A stretch of 64,000 bases of DNA from Kingdonia uniflora (lineage: Eukaryota > Streptophyta > Magnoliopsida > Ranunculales > Circaeasteraceae), in NCBI GenBank assembly GCA_014058105.1, contig JACGCM010002776.1, positions 744,001-808,000 on the forward strand. Direction: 5' to 3'. This document shows positions 34,640 through 46,870 of the stretch, piece by piece. A program made the translations under genes and the position numbers. The first letter of the stretch is position 1. Each line of letters starts with the position of its first letter. A model generated the notes under the pieces. That model had not been told where the DNA came from, did not search any database, and saw only the letters and a list, made by a program, of their open reading frames with translations.

Positions 34640-36930
34640 AGGGGATACAAAATTTAGATTTCTATTTCAAAACTTTCTCATCCCACACTTTGTGTTTTAA
34701 GATTTGTGAAGCAAATTTCTCCCAAAATTCTTCGATCAAATCTATCTCCGAATCTCCAATCTCATAAGTTTTAATTTCTGATTTCCAATCTTCGAATCTC
34801 CACTTTGTGTTTCCAATCCCAAAAATCTTTAGATCATCCACTTTATGCTTTAAGATCCATGACATCTCTCTCTCTGGGAGCAGCTACCTAATCTTAGTGA
34901 GAGAAGTGTTAAAGCAGTTGTACCAACACCCACTGAGAAAGCCCTAAAATTTTACCCAGCTGATGATGTGAAGAAACCTTTTGTGAACAAAACATAAACT
35001 CACCAAGCTCGATCAGGTTCAATTTTTGAGAGATTTAGTTGTTTTTGATTTTGGGTTGTTTTTGCTTGATTTAATTTTGATGTTTGTGTTTTTTTTTGTG
35101 TGAAATTAGGGCAAGTATTACATATGGGACTGTTTTAATTGTGTTTGTTGGGTGGTTTAAGGGGAAGAGAGTTGTGTTTCTTAAGCAACTTTCATTTGGG
35201 TTGCTTTTGGTCACTGGTAAGTTGTTGCTCTTATGCTTATGTTTCTATTTTTTATTATTTTGTTAATGAGAGTAGAATTGGATTGTGAAGTATTTATGTT
35301 AAGGCCTTGTAAAGTACTGAAATGGTTAAGAGTTATGTTTTGATATTTTAGTATGCGATTGTTTGCAAATTGAGATTTTTCATTTATGTTTATAGTAAAT
35401 GTCTAGATATATACCCCACCCATTCACCGCAACCCGGTCCTACCTCTCCATCCGTCGACCCCATAGTGGTGAGTATAGGTTTATTAGGCGAAGTATTACT
35501 CCTGTCATGCATTGTTATAGTTCCTATCATTGCTATAGTTATAGTGCTTTGGCTTTATCATTGCCGAGTTCCCCAATGCATTTATGAGTCAGTTTATTAA
35601 CAACGCGCACACGAGGAGAAATGAAGCCTGCAACGCATGCACACACAACTTGCTTACGGAGAAACAAAGCCTTCTAATAGCATAGTTTTAGAGGACCCGC
35701 AAGCATTGACAATAGTTCAAGACGCAAATGAAAATGAAAGACAATCCATACAGACGACATTAAATGATTGTCTTTCATTTTCATTAGGCCAAGGTAAGGG
35801 GTCTATGAATAGACTCAACTTCCCAGAGCATGATGTGAGCATATTTTTTTTTCTGACTATAGTGCTTTGCTTTGATTTGTCTCAGATTTACTGTTATCCT
35901 TTCCTTCGTATTCATAGTGGTCCTGGTTGCATACCTACCAAGAATCTGAGCTTATAGTTCTCTCTTTGTAAAGGGTCTAGTTAGTAGCTAAGGGAAGCCA
36001 CTGCTTGGGCCCAGTCTTCCCTGGAGGCCTGTGTACCGGCACTCTAAAACTTTATGGACTGACACCCTATCAACCTCGGAAGGCAGATGCACTCCTTTTC
36101 TACTAGCTTTCCACCTATTTTAAACATAAGAGTTTAAAGTAGTTAGAGGTGGAGCTAGGTAAAAATGTTTAGGTTTAAATAGATAGTGGAAAAGAGGATC
36201 CTAAACTACAAAATTGCTAGAAGCAAGGATCCTAAAAGTAGTTTAGAGCCAGAAATTGCGTTGAGTGCATTTGGCTCTATGGTTATCCTTTCTGCAGACC
36301 ACACCGAAGACAGTAGTGTGTTTTAGCGCATTCCCTAACTATCGGCTATTTCTTCAGAGCCAAACCAGCGAATTCTTCTCTGTAGTAGAAGGTGTAAGAA
36401 GCTCCTCCAGAGATTAAGGTAGCCATAGCGAGATATAGAGATGACCAAGGCTCAGACCTGACAGTAGACCTTAGGGATCAATGGATGCTTGCTAAGCCAC
36501 AACTACCCCTAGGAGTTGATGACCTGGTTCAAATAGAGAGATTTCATACCCAAGTAAGAGAGTGCAGATATAACTTGCGTACGATGAAACCTAATCCGAT
36601 CTACCTCGGGAATAGCCTACTTGAGATATCAAGGCCACCGTTAAAATGCATGTTTCTAAGTGGTGGCGGTTCTTTGTTCATCTAGGTACTAGAATGCAGT
36701 GAGTCAAGAATAGCCCATGTTTAGCTAGGCACCAGTTTTAAAATAGTCTTCATGGGGTTAGATTTTTTTAGCATTGCGAGCTATTTGCAAAACAGAGGTC
36801 TTTCAACCATTACCAGTCCTCTTTACCACTGTAGGTCTAGCTCAAAATTTCTAGCGCTACATCCTACCCTTTTAAAATTTGAAAAACATAAGATTTGACA
36901 TTAAGGTTTTACCTGACTTAGGTCGGGCTT
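34640..36930. other. Left internal part of CACTA 1, unidentified
   Basis: Frames at 35370-35600, 35637-35957 and 36485-36685 on the plus strand give no family that I recognise. The last lies in a longer interrupted frame (about 36400-36680: DLTVDLRDQWML, VDDLVQIERF) that looks coding and may be another capture or a transposon gene exon. Confidence 0.3.
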
Positions 36931-38803
36931 ATGACTTCTTGTGCTTCATCTTCTTCGAGGAGAAGGGGTCCATCTCGAGGATCCAAACCTTTACCTGATG
37001 GGAAGAAGAAGAAAGTTGGAGTTAATTTATGGAGTCAACCTATTCGAGGGGTCAACTCATATTCAACAACTGTTGAAACTCTTACTCGTAACCATATCCC
37101 TATTAATTACAAGAAATTTACCAATGTTCCTGATGAATTCATTCATAATGTGAAAACAGTGCTTGAGGTAATTTGTTTTATTTAATATTTATTATTTTAT
37201 TATATTTAATATTTATTAACGTTTTCTTACTCATTCATCTTGTATATTCAGCTGATATTTTATCTTAGGCTTGTTGCTAATTTTAGCATATTACAGCGTA
37301 TGAACGATGCTTAGAAGAGACACAAGTCTAGGCTAAATAAGAAGTACATTAAAGGTAAGGATCAGGTAAAAGTAAAAGCTACTCCCCATCCATTTGTTCC
37401 AAAGGAAGTTTGGGTGGAATTTGTTGACATGTACAATTCAGATGCATTTCAGGTATCTTTATAATAACCAAATTTATCTTTAGTAAATGGATTTCTGGTT
37501 TTTCTTGTTAATTGGTATGTGATTTATGTTATTAATGAAGGCTCAAAGCAAGAATAATATAGAAAATCATAATAAAGTAAAGGTACCATGTACCACTGGT
37601 CAAACTAGTATGGCTGTTGTTCGTCATAATTTGGTAATATTTTATTTGACAAACATATATAAGCGCATATATATAATTTGTTCTTCTATGTACTATGTAT
37701 TTACTTTAGATACCTATTCATTTCTTTTAATCTAAATACATAGGCTATAGAGAGAAATGCCCCTGATGAAGATGTTGGTAGGGCTGATGTGTTCATTAAA
37801 GCTCATACCAAGGCAAACAAGACCAATCAATGCCCTAAAATTATTGTAAGATAGTCCGTCAATCCTATATAAGTCTCTTATACTACTATATAAATTTTAT
37901 CTTATCTTACATTTTTATTTGGTTGACTTTTCAATGTTGTGTAGGAAAAACTACAAGAGAATATGAACTTGCATCCAGATTCGAATAAGATAGGTCATGA
38001 TGATGTGCTTGCAAAGGTATATTAGTAACTTTTAAAGATCGTAAATTAATACTTAATACATCGATATTTACTAATAATTTCAATGCATGTAGATTCTTGG
38101 CAAATACAAGAAAGGTCATATGATGAGAAGAAAGGTCATATGATGGCTATAGGTATAGATATCACCCCATCATTTGTGGCTAATGCAATTCACATAGTAG
38201 AAGAGAATGAGGATTTGAAAGCTACAAATAATGAACTAAAGACTATGTTGTTGAATATGCGAAAGGACTTGGATAACCACATCAAAAAAACATCGGTATG
38301 TCTTACTATAAATATATATTTTTTGTAAGAAAAAAGAGAGTATATATAAACAAATATTTCACTCTAATGATGGCTTTCTTGCTCTCAGGGTGCACCACAA
38401 ATACAACCCTCTTCATATTGTAATGCACCAAGTAACTCATCGCAAGCTACTCAGGTACTAAAAGTTTTAATGTACTGATTAGTATCACAAATTAGAATTT
38501 AAAGTGTACTCATTTTTATTATGATTGTATATGTAGCGAAAACAATCAGATTTGAATAGAGAATACAAGTTGAACGGGTGTCTCGAAGGGATAGTCGCTT
38601 ATGGGATTGTTGCTGATGTTAGTCCTGATGCGTATTGCCATAATAAGCAACTCGGAGATGGGTACAATAAGATAGAGATATTCAATGTCATCAACGAAGA
38701 CCCTTTATTGTTTAGGTAAGACAGTTTCACAAAGACAATGGGAGATGTAGGTGCTGGAGGCTTTGTTGCATGGCCCAAGTCTTTTATTATATTTACCTCT
38801 TGA
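36931..38803 (+). pseudogene. TNPA-like En/Spm accessory protein (Transposase_24-type), eight exons
   Basis: Exons inferred from gt/ag borders: 36931-37167, 37252-37452, 37541-37633, 37744-37844, 37945-38017, 38093-38295, 38389-38455, 38537-38803. Landmarks fit the plant Ptta/En/Spm family: LTRNHIPINYKKF, a PFVPKEVWVEFVDMYNS block, DVFIKAHTK, a coiled-coil-like stretch in exon 6 (EENEDLKATNNELKTM), and a C-terminal KTMGDVGAGGFVAWP. Relatives bind subterminal repeats of their own element. Damage: a stop in exon 2 (after MNDA), a 20-bp tandem duplication in exon 6 that shifts the frame, and a stop in exon 8. A shorter copy is in CACTA 2. Confidence 0.75.
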
Positions 38804-39594
38804 TTCCTTGTTTTTTTTTCTGGAGAAGACCAAGTTTTATGCTTATGAACTTGTATGTTTATTTGTTTCGTGAACTAACATATGTTTCACTGTGTAATAT
38901 ATGAACTAGGTAAAATCCTTTTAACTTCTCCAATGGCAAACTTAAGCTTTACATTGCCGGTCCTAAGCCCGGAAAAGGATGAGGGAAAAAGTATATTCTC
39001 TTATATTTTTTTTGAGGTTCCCATATCCGATCCAGGTATATCTCATTTTCCACATAACTTATATTATTATTGAAATTATATTCTCTTTATTTCCTTATCC
39101 ATCTGATGTTGGCTCTAAATTCATGTGAAATGACTTGCTTTCTGAGGTCCTAGAGGTTCTTATCGTCATTCAAAGTATCGTTGTTCAGAAGACAAAGCTA
39201 ATAAGCATTTGTAATAGGAATCTAAGGGATCTTCTGGATAGTCTTCTTCTTGAAAGCAGCGAAAACAAACTGTAGTTTATTCGGGCATGTATCTCTGGTT
39301 TACAGATCCATGGTGAGAAGAAAGGGCGAATATATTTTCTTACTGATGTATTCACAATTTGGTTGTTTCTGATAAGTAATTCCGTAATATATTTTTTAGG
39401 TCAGCCACGTTGTCATCTACTTACTACAAGATGGAGTATTTTTGTTAGCCAAAATAATCTTATTTCAGGAGATACAGTGTTCTTTCTGTGGTATATTTGC
39501 CTGTTAAAAATTATTTCAAGTGTTGCTCTCATTTTGAATGAATGGGGTGGTTATGTAGGGGTGATGATGGAGAACTGTGATTAGGAATCAGATG

Positions 39595-40964
39595 AGCTGT
39601 TCGACCTAGAAATAGTCTCCCTAATTCAGTTCTTACTGATCAAATTACTCATCCCAGCATCTTTTCTCCAGTGTCAAATGCAATATCAACCAAGAAAATC
39701 CTGAAGTTTATACTATTGAAAAACTGGCCAAGGATTATCAGATTATAAGGCAGAGGGTCCATGCTATCTTGTGGCTGAAGGAGATCGAGGAAGAAGAGGA
39801 GAAGAAATATGGCTCATTGGGTGATTCTATTGAGCGTTTGCTTGATACATGTCCTGAGCAAGTAAACAAATATCTAGCCATCTCTTCTTAATTTCTTAAT
39901 GACATGGAGATACATCTGAAAGAACAAACAAAAGCATGTCAATTTGCTTGTTATTTGTGAATGCAACGCTCAATTTTGCCTTATTTTATGTTCATATAGT
40001 TTGCCTACTACCCTGCTACTTTATCACTATTTAGTTTTTGTGTACAGGGCATACCTACTTTGTCGATTGTAAAAGTTTAGACAAAACCCACAACATGAAT
40101 GACACTAACACATGCCATTTGGTTTTATGGACAAGGAGATACTACTATAGGAATGCAAATGAGGGTTAAAGTTAAATTTCTTAATTTGGTTCTCGTGTTA
40201 GAATCCTAGATTATGCCTCAACCTTCTTGTGTGCCAAATATGAAATCCTGGATTTAGCTGAAAAAATTGCCATAGTCCATTATCTACTTTTCAGAGGCTG
40301 TGCAATCAGACAACAAAGTTTACCTTTGTTTGTGACAGTATCAAAGTTTATGAACTTGCTTAACTTAAAGAGTTAAACCCAGTTATGTGTAGTTTTTTAT
40401 GCATATTGAACACAATACCTACCAGACATGTTGCTTAACTTTTTTTTCTCAATGTGATCTTTTTTTTTTCTTTAGTGAGAGCACTATGAACTATTTACTC
40501 ATTTTTTTTGGGTAAGCTAGAGTAATGTCTTACTGATGGGAATGTTTTCCTTGCATTTTACTTACAATCAAATGTTTTACTTTTTATCCTTAATCATTTG
40601 CTTTATTGGAATGATATATGTAAAAAATAAAAAGAATTGCAAGTTAAAGAAACAAAATAATGCATTGACTTGGTTTAAATATCAATTTTCTTAAAGATTA
40701 ATAGCTACATAGTTATGACTTTTCCTTGCGAACCTCGAATCATCCAATGGTTACCTAACTTCTTTCCTTTTCAGGCTTTTTCGACTCCCATGATATGGAG
40801 TTCCATGTGGCCTCCCTCCCATATAAACCTGATTTTAAAGTTATGCCTGAGGGGTGGGATGACACTACCAAAGATCCGGATGAAGTTCATTACGAAATAT
40901 CAACAAGAGAAGATGAGATGTTATATCTAGACTTTGAACGGAGGATGACATTCAGCAAAAAATA
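39595..40964 (+). pseudogene. GCD1: Captured fragment of GAMETE CELL DEFECTIVE 1-like gene
   Basis: First exon about 39595-39861: after one frame change it reads PEVYTIEKLAKDYQIIRQRV, then HAILWLKEIEEEEEKK and LLDTCPE. Second exon 40775-40964 after a good ttttcag acceptor: DSHDMEFHVASLPYKPDFKV, MPEGWDDTTKDPDEVHYEIS and EDEMLY. These are, from memory, the conserved middle of the plant mitochondrial protein GCD1 (neugrin-like). Intron retention shows a DNA-level capture. No start codon region or C-terminus of the gene is present. It lies wholly within CACTA 1 on the same strand as the TNPA-like gene. Confidence 0.6.
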
Positions 40965-41934
40965 AGTAAGTTATTATATTCCTTTCATTTTGAATGATGA
41001 AGTTGCGAGCAGGTTGCAGGAACTGGCACTTTCTCTTTTACTCAAGTGCCTGTCTTTTGATTTTGTCGGAACATCTTTGGATGAAAGTTCTGAAGAATTT
41101 GGTACTATTCATGTATATTTATATTTGCTACAAATACTTACTTTCAATCCTTCTACCATTTCTCCGGCTTTTTCCACCGTATTGGGGTATACTAGTATAC
41201 ATAATCAAGCTTTTACAGCTGTGAAGAGGGTCTTGCTACTTCCATCTTCACTTTGATTTTCCTACTGTTTATATTATGTTCAGTGCTGGAATTAGTATGC
41301 TTAGCATGGCCAAACAGGCTGTTTTGAGGAAGATTGGCGACAATAAAGTTACAGGAAACAACCCATTCTGGCTACTCGACAAAGATATATGATTCCCGTC
41401 TTTTAGTCATATTTTGATGATCGAGGACCATGCAGTATATCATCTGCGATATTTATGTGGATACGTTTTAACTTCATTTATGTTCATAACCTATTCCCTG
41501 AGCAGCCTTGTGAATTTCATTTCTCACTTATCCACATAAAGGGAGAATGGTTTATATTAACGACTAACAACAGGAAATTGGTTATCACATGTTCATGGAA
41601 ACAATGTGATACTAATTATGGTCTGCTAATGTCTCCAAGAGGATATACCGATTTGAAAGATGAACTCCAATTATACTACAATTTAAAATACATTATTTAA
41701 GTTTTGGTTAACTTTGTGTTTTATTGGTTTGGACACAGGGACTTGTCACTAAAGTGAGAAATAATATTGAGATATCAGTTGTGCCTTTTGTGAGAGGCTT
41801 TGGTTCGGGAGAGATAGAGGGGTTTGGAGAAGGAGTCAGTCTCCTTGATGTGGTAAGGCTATTTTAAAAAGAAAATTTATCAAGAAAATTTTATCCTCTT
41901 GTTTTCTCTCTTTTAGTTTGTTTGACTAGGTGGT

Positions 41935-42058
41935 TAAGCTTAGTGGTAGTTGAACTTTTCTACCTAGAGAGAAGTCGTGGATTCGAAACCTCATGGGGCT
42001 GGAAACTCAGGGTTATGGATCCCTATATAAAACTAGCTTGCCTTGCAAAAAAAAAAAA
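41935..42058 (+). mobile_element. SINE with perfect 11-bp target duplication
   Basis: A 124-bp body begins with a tRNA-like promoter. The A-box-like tagtggtagttg is at 41941-41952 and the B box ggattcgaaacc at 41979-41990. It ends in a poly(A) run. The target gactaggtggt is duplicated exactly (41924-41934; 42059-42069). It sits in the intron between two captured NAD-ME exons (41852 and 42143). The structure is that of a tRNA-derived plant SINE, copied by LINE machinery. Confidence 0.93.
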
Positions 42059-42238
42059 GACTAGGTGGTCATGAATTGTCTTGAGTAATAAATTTTTGCT
42101 TAATTTTTTTTTTTTGTGATTCTCATGAACCAATATTTACAGGTAAAAAAGGTTAAGCCTCATGTACTTCTTGGTCTATCTGGAGTTGGTGGTATCTTTA
42201 CTGAGGAGGTAAGGACAACCCATTTGTGATATATCTAC

Positions 42239-42304
42239 ATGATATTTGCTTTTCCTTTGATGTATAATAGATGATATTTGCTTTTCCTTTGATGCATAAT
42301 AGAT
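42239..42304. repeat. 33-bp tandem duplication in a captured intron
   Basis: gatatttgcttttcctttga followed by tg(t/c)ataatagat occurs twice in direct succession, differing by one base. Confidence 0.9.
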
Positions 42305-44407
42305 AAGTGACTGATTTTGCCATTCTCATTTTTATCTTTGACATGGTGTTAAACAAATACTTAAGGCAATGCAAGGGTCAGATTCTGTTAGGCTTGCAAT
42401 ATTTGTTATATCAAATCCTACTACAAATGGTTAATCACTTCAAATCCTAACTATTTATAATTGATTTCATATTGACCACTTACTCTTTATTAAACTATTA
42501 ATTCTTCTCTGGTACAGTGGAGTGTACAGCTGTTGATGCCTTCAAACATGTAGGAGAAAACATAGTAGTTTTGCTAGTGGGAGCCCCTTTAGAAATGTTA
42601 ATCTTGGATAGTTCTCTTGTATATATTGGATCCTATTTTATTTGTAAGTAGTATTTTTTAGTATATAGCATTGCGCTGCCCCCTAGCTAAAAATTTGCTG
42701 CATAGTTCCAGATCAAATTTTATATTTCTACAAGAAAATGTATACTGCATAGTTATTAATGCTTATTGCTATTGAGAGCCTTAATTGTTGTAGTACTCTT
42801 AGCTAGAGCTTTTGCCGCCCACTTTGGACTGCATTAAACTGCGAATGCATTCAACTACGATGCACTCCCAATGCCAATGTTGTGGGAAAAAAACTCCTAT
42901 GTTAGTACCCATATTGTTTCAAGAAAAGCAGCAGCAATGCCAGTTATTCTTGAAAATAGCAACAATAACACCTATAACATATAAAAAACCAATTTCTTGG
43001 GTCTTTTTCTATAGCTGATCCTCACCTGAAGCCTTGATGAAATACTTTAATCATGACTATTTTGGACATCATTGGACCTGATCTGCTTGTCCAAAACATG
43101 CTTCTCGCATTCCCCATAAGACCAAAACCTGGCACCACAAATCCTTCAGAAGACTGTGACAACAACCTTTTCTTTATATTTTAACTTATCTTTAGTGGTT
43201 AGGAATAATGACAAACTCTTCCAGTGAAGGCTGGTAGTCTAAGGTGAATACTAACTTTCCAAACCCATTCAGACCAACCAAGGGACCTTATCTCAAGGTC
43301 TTAATTTTTGAAAGGACGACTTAATATTAAAGAGGCCTTGGTTATGAGTTTTCCACAATGGTCTATCTTCATCGCCTCATTGTAGCTATTCAGATTTAGT
43401 AAAACCCGAGGTTGTCAAAAAGTTGGTGCAACATGTGAGATACTTCATTCTCATTTAGATGATGTCACACACTTTAGAGTTACTAGTTCTCTGAACTGAG
43501 GATAGTAAAAGACCTATGGGTCGCTTCAAAGATCCATTCTAAGCCCTTCATTGAAAATGTACTAGTATTAGTTGAAAAACATGTAAAAAGTTTAAATAGG
43601 CTTGTATTATGTATGATTCAAATTTATATGTAGGGATATGAAATATTACATTTTTGGTAATATATTGGCAATGGGTTATCCCTATGAACTTATTACTATA
43701 GGTTGCTCTATTTTATCATTTCTAGGAATAATAGTTCTAACTTGTGATCCATAAAGCCTTGCATCGTATAATACAGATGAAGAAATCAACAGAGGAATCC
43801 TCTTTCCTTCTATTTCAAGGTAATATTTTCATCTCACTGGTGCAACCTTCTTTTTCTTTTAGATATAACAAAAATCTCTATCCTCTAGATACTGAAATAA
43901 TTTTATGTTGCCTTGTGTAGCATTCGGCATATTACAACGGAAGTTGGGGTAGCTGTTGTACGTGAGGAGTGTTATCGAAGAGTTCACTGAAGGGCATGGT
44001 GATATTGGAACCATAGAGCTCATGCACATGCCAGAGGTATGAATTGTTACAGAAAAAAGTAGCAGTATCAAAATATAATATACCTTTAGCTCCAACATCT
44101 AGCCGTTGCTTCCAATATGAAAATATTTCTCGCAACACAGTAAACAGTATCTTTTACTGATTTAGTTGGAAAATATTGGCACATTTGTTGTGTTTCGCTT
44201 GCTTGGTTACAGGAGGAAACAAAGGAATATAAAGCACAGAGTATGTGGTTCCTTTTCTACCATCCCCTTGTACATGGGAAATAATTCTCCAAGAGCATCT
44301 ATTTTTTACGTGGTTACACGACGTCATTTCGATTGCTACTGTTAATTTTTGTAATTTATCTTTCTTAGGAAATTATGTAATCGTGGCTACCGCCATTTAC
44401 AACGATG

Positions 44408-44487
44408 ATGTATATATATATGACTAGCCACGACTAGTTTTGTATATATATATATATAAATAAATAAAAATATATATATATATATAT
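44408..44487. repeat. TA-rich microsatellite near the right end of CACTA 1
   Basis: Runs of tatatata interrupted by gactagccacgactagttt and aaataaataaa. A shorter TA run occupies the equivalent place in CACTA 2 (near 60090). Confidence 0.9.
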
Positions 44488-44873
44488 TTTGTAAAATGAC
44501 TTTAGTAACGGCTAGTTTTGTTGTAAATAGCCAGTATTAGACACAGATGAAACAATGGTAATTAACAAGCATTAACCACATATATTATGGTGGTAATTAG
44601 CAGGTATTAGCCACGGGGAATTTCATGGGAAAGTTCTTAACCAATAGAGCCATTTGCCACGGTTTATAATTTATCCAATGTACATTAATAGCCATGAAAT
44701 AGCCACGGTACTATCCGTGGCTATATCTAATTCATTAGCCACAGTCAAGTTCATTCTTGAGCATTAACCACACCACCAGTTGACACGACCCCAAGCACGG
44801 GTATACCCGTGGCGAATGGTATTATTAGCCATGGCTAGAGCAATGGCCATTGACGCGGATTCTAATAGTGAAG

Positions 44874-45115
44874 TGGCAATAAAACCATAAAAAAAATAGA
44901 ATTCCGCATTTTCGTTCGAACAAAATCTAATAGTTGTTCAAACGACTTGGGTGGCTGGGCCAAAATTTGAGAGAATTGTTCAAGGGTCGTTCGAACGAAA
45001 TCTGATAGTCGTTCGAACGACTTGGGTAACTGGGCCAAAATTCCTGAGAGTTGCTCAAGGGTTGTTCGAATGAAATTTGATAGTCGTTTGAACGACCAAG
45101 GCTGCAGTCCCCATA
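44874..45115 (-). repeat. 3' LTR of the copia element, right part
   Basis: Continues the LTR from 34458. Compared with the 5' LTR it has an extra copy of a roughly 78-bp segment containing ctgggccaaaattc, a gttcaagggtcgttcgaacg block and gatagtcgttcgaacgac, so it now has two units. It ends CCCCATA where the 5' LTR has CCCCACA. Confidence 0.85.
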
Positions 45116-45499
45116 ATTCTCCACCACGGTGAAGATTTCCCCAACCAAACGAACCAAAATCTGAATCGAACATAGTAACCATCTAAACGGACTCAAGCAA
45201 ACCCTTTCCTTCATCAAATATCCCTAAAGACCCAAACACACAAGCGGCCTAAAGAAACTAACAAAAACCAAGAATCCCAAAAGGACCAAATCCAAACCAA
45301 ACATTCCAAAGGACCAAGAGACAAACCAAATATCCCAAGGAACCAAAATCGACTGCACCAAATCAATGGTTGCCTATGTTCCATGGAATAAGTCACCCGT
45401 AGTTTACAAAAATCCCTGTGAGGGGCCAAATTAATCCATAGGAAAGAGATGCACCATTCCCTTCTTTTTATCTCTATGAATCTCCATATTAAGTGTCAG
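45116..45499 (-). other. Copia 3' internal end after a deletion
   Basis: Directly beside the 3' LTR is a purine-rich tract (minus strand, ggtggagaa). The following 350 bp hold repeated aaccaaa/ccaaa words and no coding domain. The reverse transcriptase catalytic part and RNase H that should lie here are missing. Confidence 0.55.
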
Positions 45500-46023
45500 T
45501 TTGTACTGTTGTCATGGAGACCTCTTCAAATCGTACAACGATCTTTTCATCAATTGACACACATCTTTATTTTAAGTAATAGTAAACCCACTCTGCTGAG
45601 TCTTATTGATCTTTTCCTTCAACTTCCCATTTAAGAATGCCGTCTTAACATCTAGATGTTGCAATTCTAATTTAAATTCGCTACCAAAGCCAATAGGATA
45701 CAAATAGAGAAGTGCTTTACCACTAGACTTTCTTTAAAGTGAAATATTATTTTGTGATCCTTCCTTTTGTAGACCCATTTACCACTAATCGCCCTTTTTT
45801 CTTAAGGCAATTTTAAAAGTTGCCAAGTTTCATTCTTGCGAAGAGAATACATCTCTTCCATTATTGCTCCATCCCAATGTTTAGCCATGGAAGGAACATC
45901 TTCTCCAATGACCGGTAGTGCATAGACTACTATGGCTTTCGTCTTTGGAAGTACTATATCCTTTGTAAGCCATTCTGGCTTACCTAGATTCATCTTTGGT
46001 TTACTAGTTGCAATTGACTCCAT
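45500..46023 (-). pseudogene. Copia reverse transcriptase, N-terminal fragment
   Basis: The frame at 46023-45802 ends in the pre-RT signature (AIMEEMYSLRKNETWQLLKLP). In shifted frames downstream come SGKWVY and VVKHFSICILLALVA, the start of the copia RT fingers. The YVDD box is not reached. With the missing RNase H this implies an internal deletion of more than 1 kb. Confidence 0.75.
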
Positions 46024-46262
46024 AACTATAATATCCTCATCTGTACTACCAAATACTCCACCATCGTCTGTATCTTCATGATTTTAAACATAAACTAATC
46101 GCTCATCGCCTATTGTCACACCGATAGATGATACCCCCTTAAGTATGGAACTCTTTGGTCAATATGAAGACGTATCAATCTCCACCCACTGGAAAACCTC
46201 ACTGGTCATCTTCTCTGCATGCTCAATGACATGTGACTTCATCATAAAAGTCTCATCAAAAG

Positions 46263-46870
46263 TTACATCTCTGCTCGGAATGATATTCCGCTCTCTCGTA
46301 TCCCATAACTTATAGCCTTCCACACCCTTCTTCTTACTTGGAAAAATAGCCTTCCTTGCTCATGGAGATCCAACTTACCATCCTTAACATGATAGTATGC
46401 CGGACACCTAAATATACGATGAGTATCATAATCTGTAGAAGGTTTTCCCAGAAAATTTTCCATTTGTGTTTTACCCTCAATTGCAGCCGAAGGTAACCTA
46501 TAAACGAGATAGCATGCATATGTCAAAGCCTCATCAAAGAGTACCTTGCCCAACCCAGAATTGGACAACATGCACCGTACCTTCACCAGTAAAGTACAGT
46601 TAATGCGCTCAGCTACCCCATTTTGTTGCAGAGTCTCTCTAACCGTGAAGTATCGAATTATCACCTCATCCCGACATACTTGCAAGAATGGATCACTAGT
46701 GTACTCCCCACCATTATCCAAACGGAACACTTTGATCTTTCTACCAATCTGAGTCTCAATCAACTTCTTTCACGTCATTAAAATTTCTAGGACTTCATCC
46801 TTCCTTCTCATGGTATATACCCATACCCGCCTAGAAAAATCATCCTCAAAAGACACAAAGTAATGTTTCC
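46263..46870 (-). pseudogene. Copia integrase core
   Basis: The three acidic residues are in place: DDFSRRVWVY (first Asp, near 46840), VFRLDNGGEYTSDPF (second Asp, near 46715) and QQNGVAERINCTL (Glu, near 46606). Downstream is the copia-type insert LPSAAIEGKTQMENFLGKPS and the following strand. The first Asp lies in a different frame from the other two, so the protein is broken. Integrase would join element DNA to the host chromosome. Confidence 0.85.

Larger units (their letters stand above)
41282..44285 (+). pseudogene. NAD-ME: Captured 3' half of mitochondrial NAD-dependent malic enzyme
   Basis: At least eight colinear exons separated by introns. SAGISMLSMAKQAV (41282; the dinucleotide-binding loop region), 41739-41852 ending EGVSLLDV, 42143-42208 (VKKVKPHVLLGLSGVGGIF), 42366-42430 (AIFVISNPT), 42519-42610 (ECTAVDAFKHVGEN), 43761-43820 (LASYNTDEEINRGILFPSIS), about 43921-44037 (IRHITTEVGVAVV, then, after a frame change, EEFTEGHGDIG), 44214-44285 (EETKEYKAQSMWF to HPLVHGK and stop). 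NAD-ME converts malate to pyruvate and CO2 in the mitochondrial matrix. The catalytic N-terminal half and some exons (between 42610 and 43760) are missing, and frameshifts occur near 42570 and 43970. The natural stop codon is retained at 44283-44285. Confidence 0.85.
34459..44870 (+). mobile_element. CACTA element 1, carrying a TNPA-like gene and two host-gene captures
   Basis: Ends CACTGCTAGAAAA and, inward from the right, CACTATTAGAATCC. A perfect 3-bp duplication aag lies at 34456-34458 and 44871-44873. Subterminal arrays of gtggctaa/agccacgg words lie at 34490-34640 and 44500-44860. The same ends and arrays are found in CACTA element 2 (52016-60480). Contents in order: unidentified sequence, TNPA-like gene, GCD1 fragment, NAD-malic enzyme fragment with a SINE in an intron. 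No TNPD-type catalytic transposase is recognisable, so movement must have depended on another element. Confidence 0.92.

Noticed and set aside
36931..38803. An intact TNPA gene
   Set aside because: Inferred splicing gives a stop in exon 2, a frame-shifting duplication in exon 6 and a stop in exon 8.
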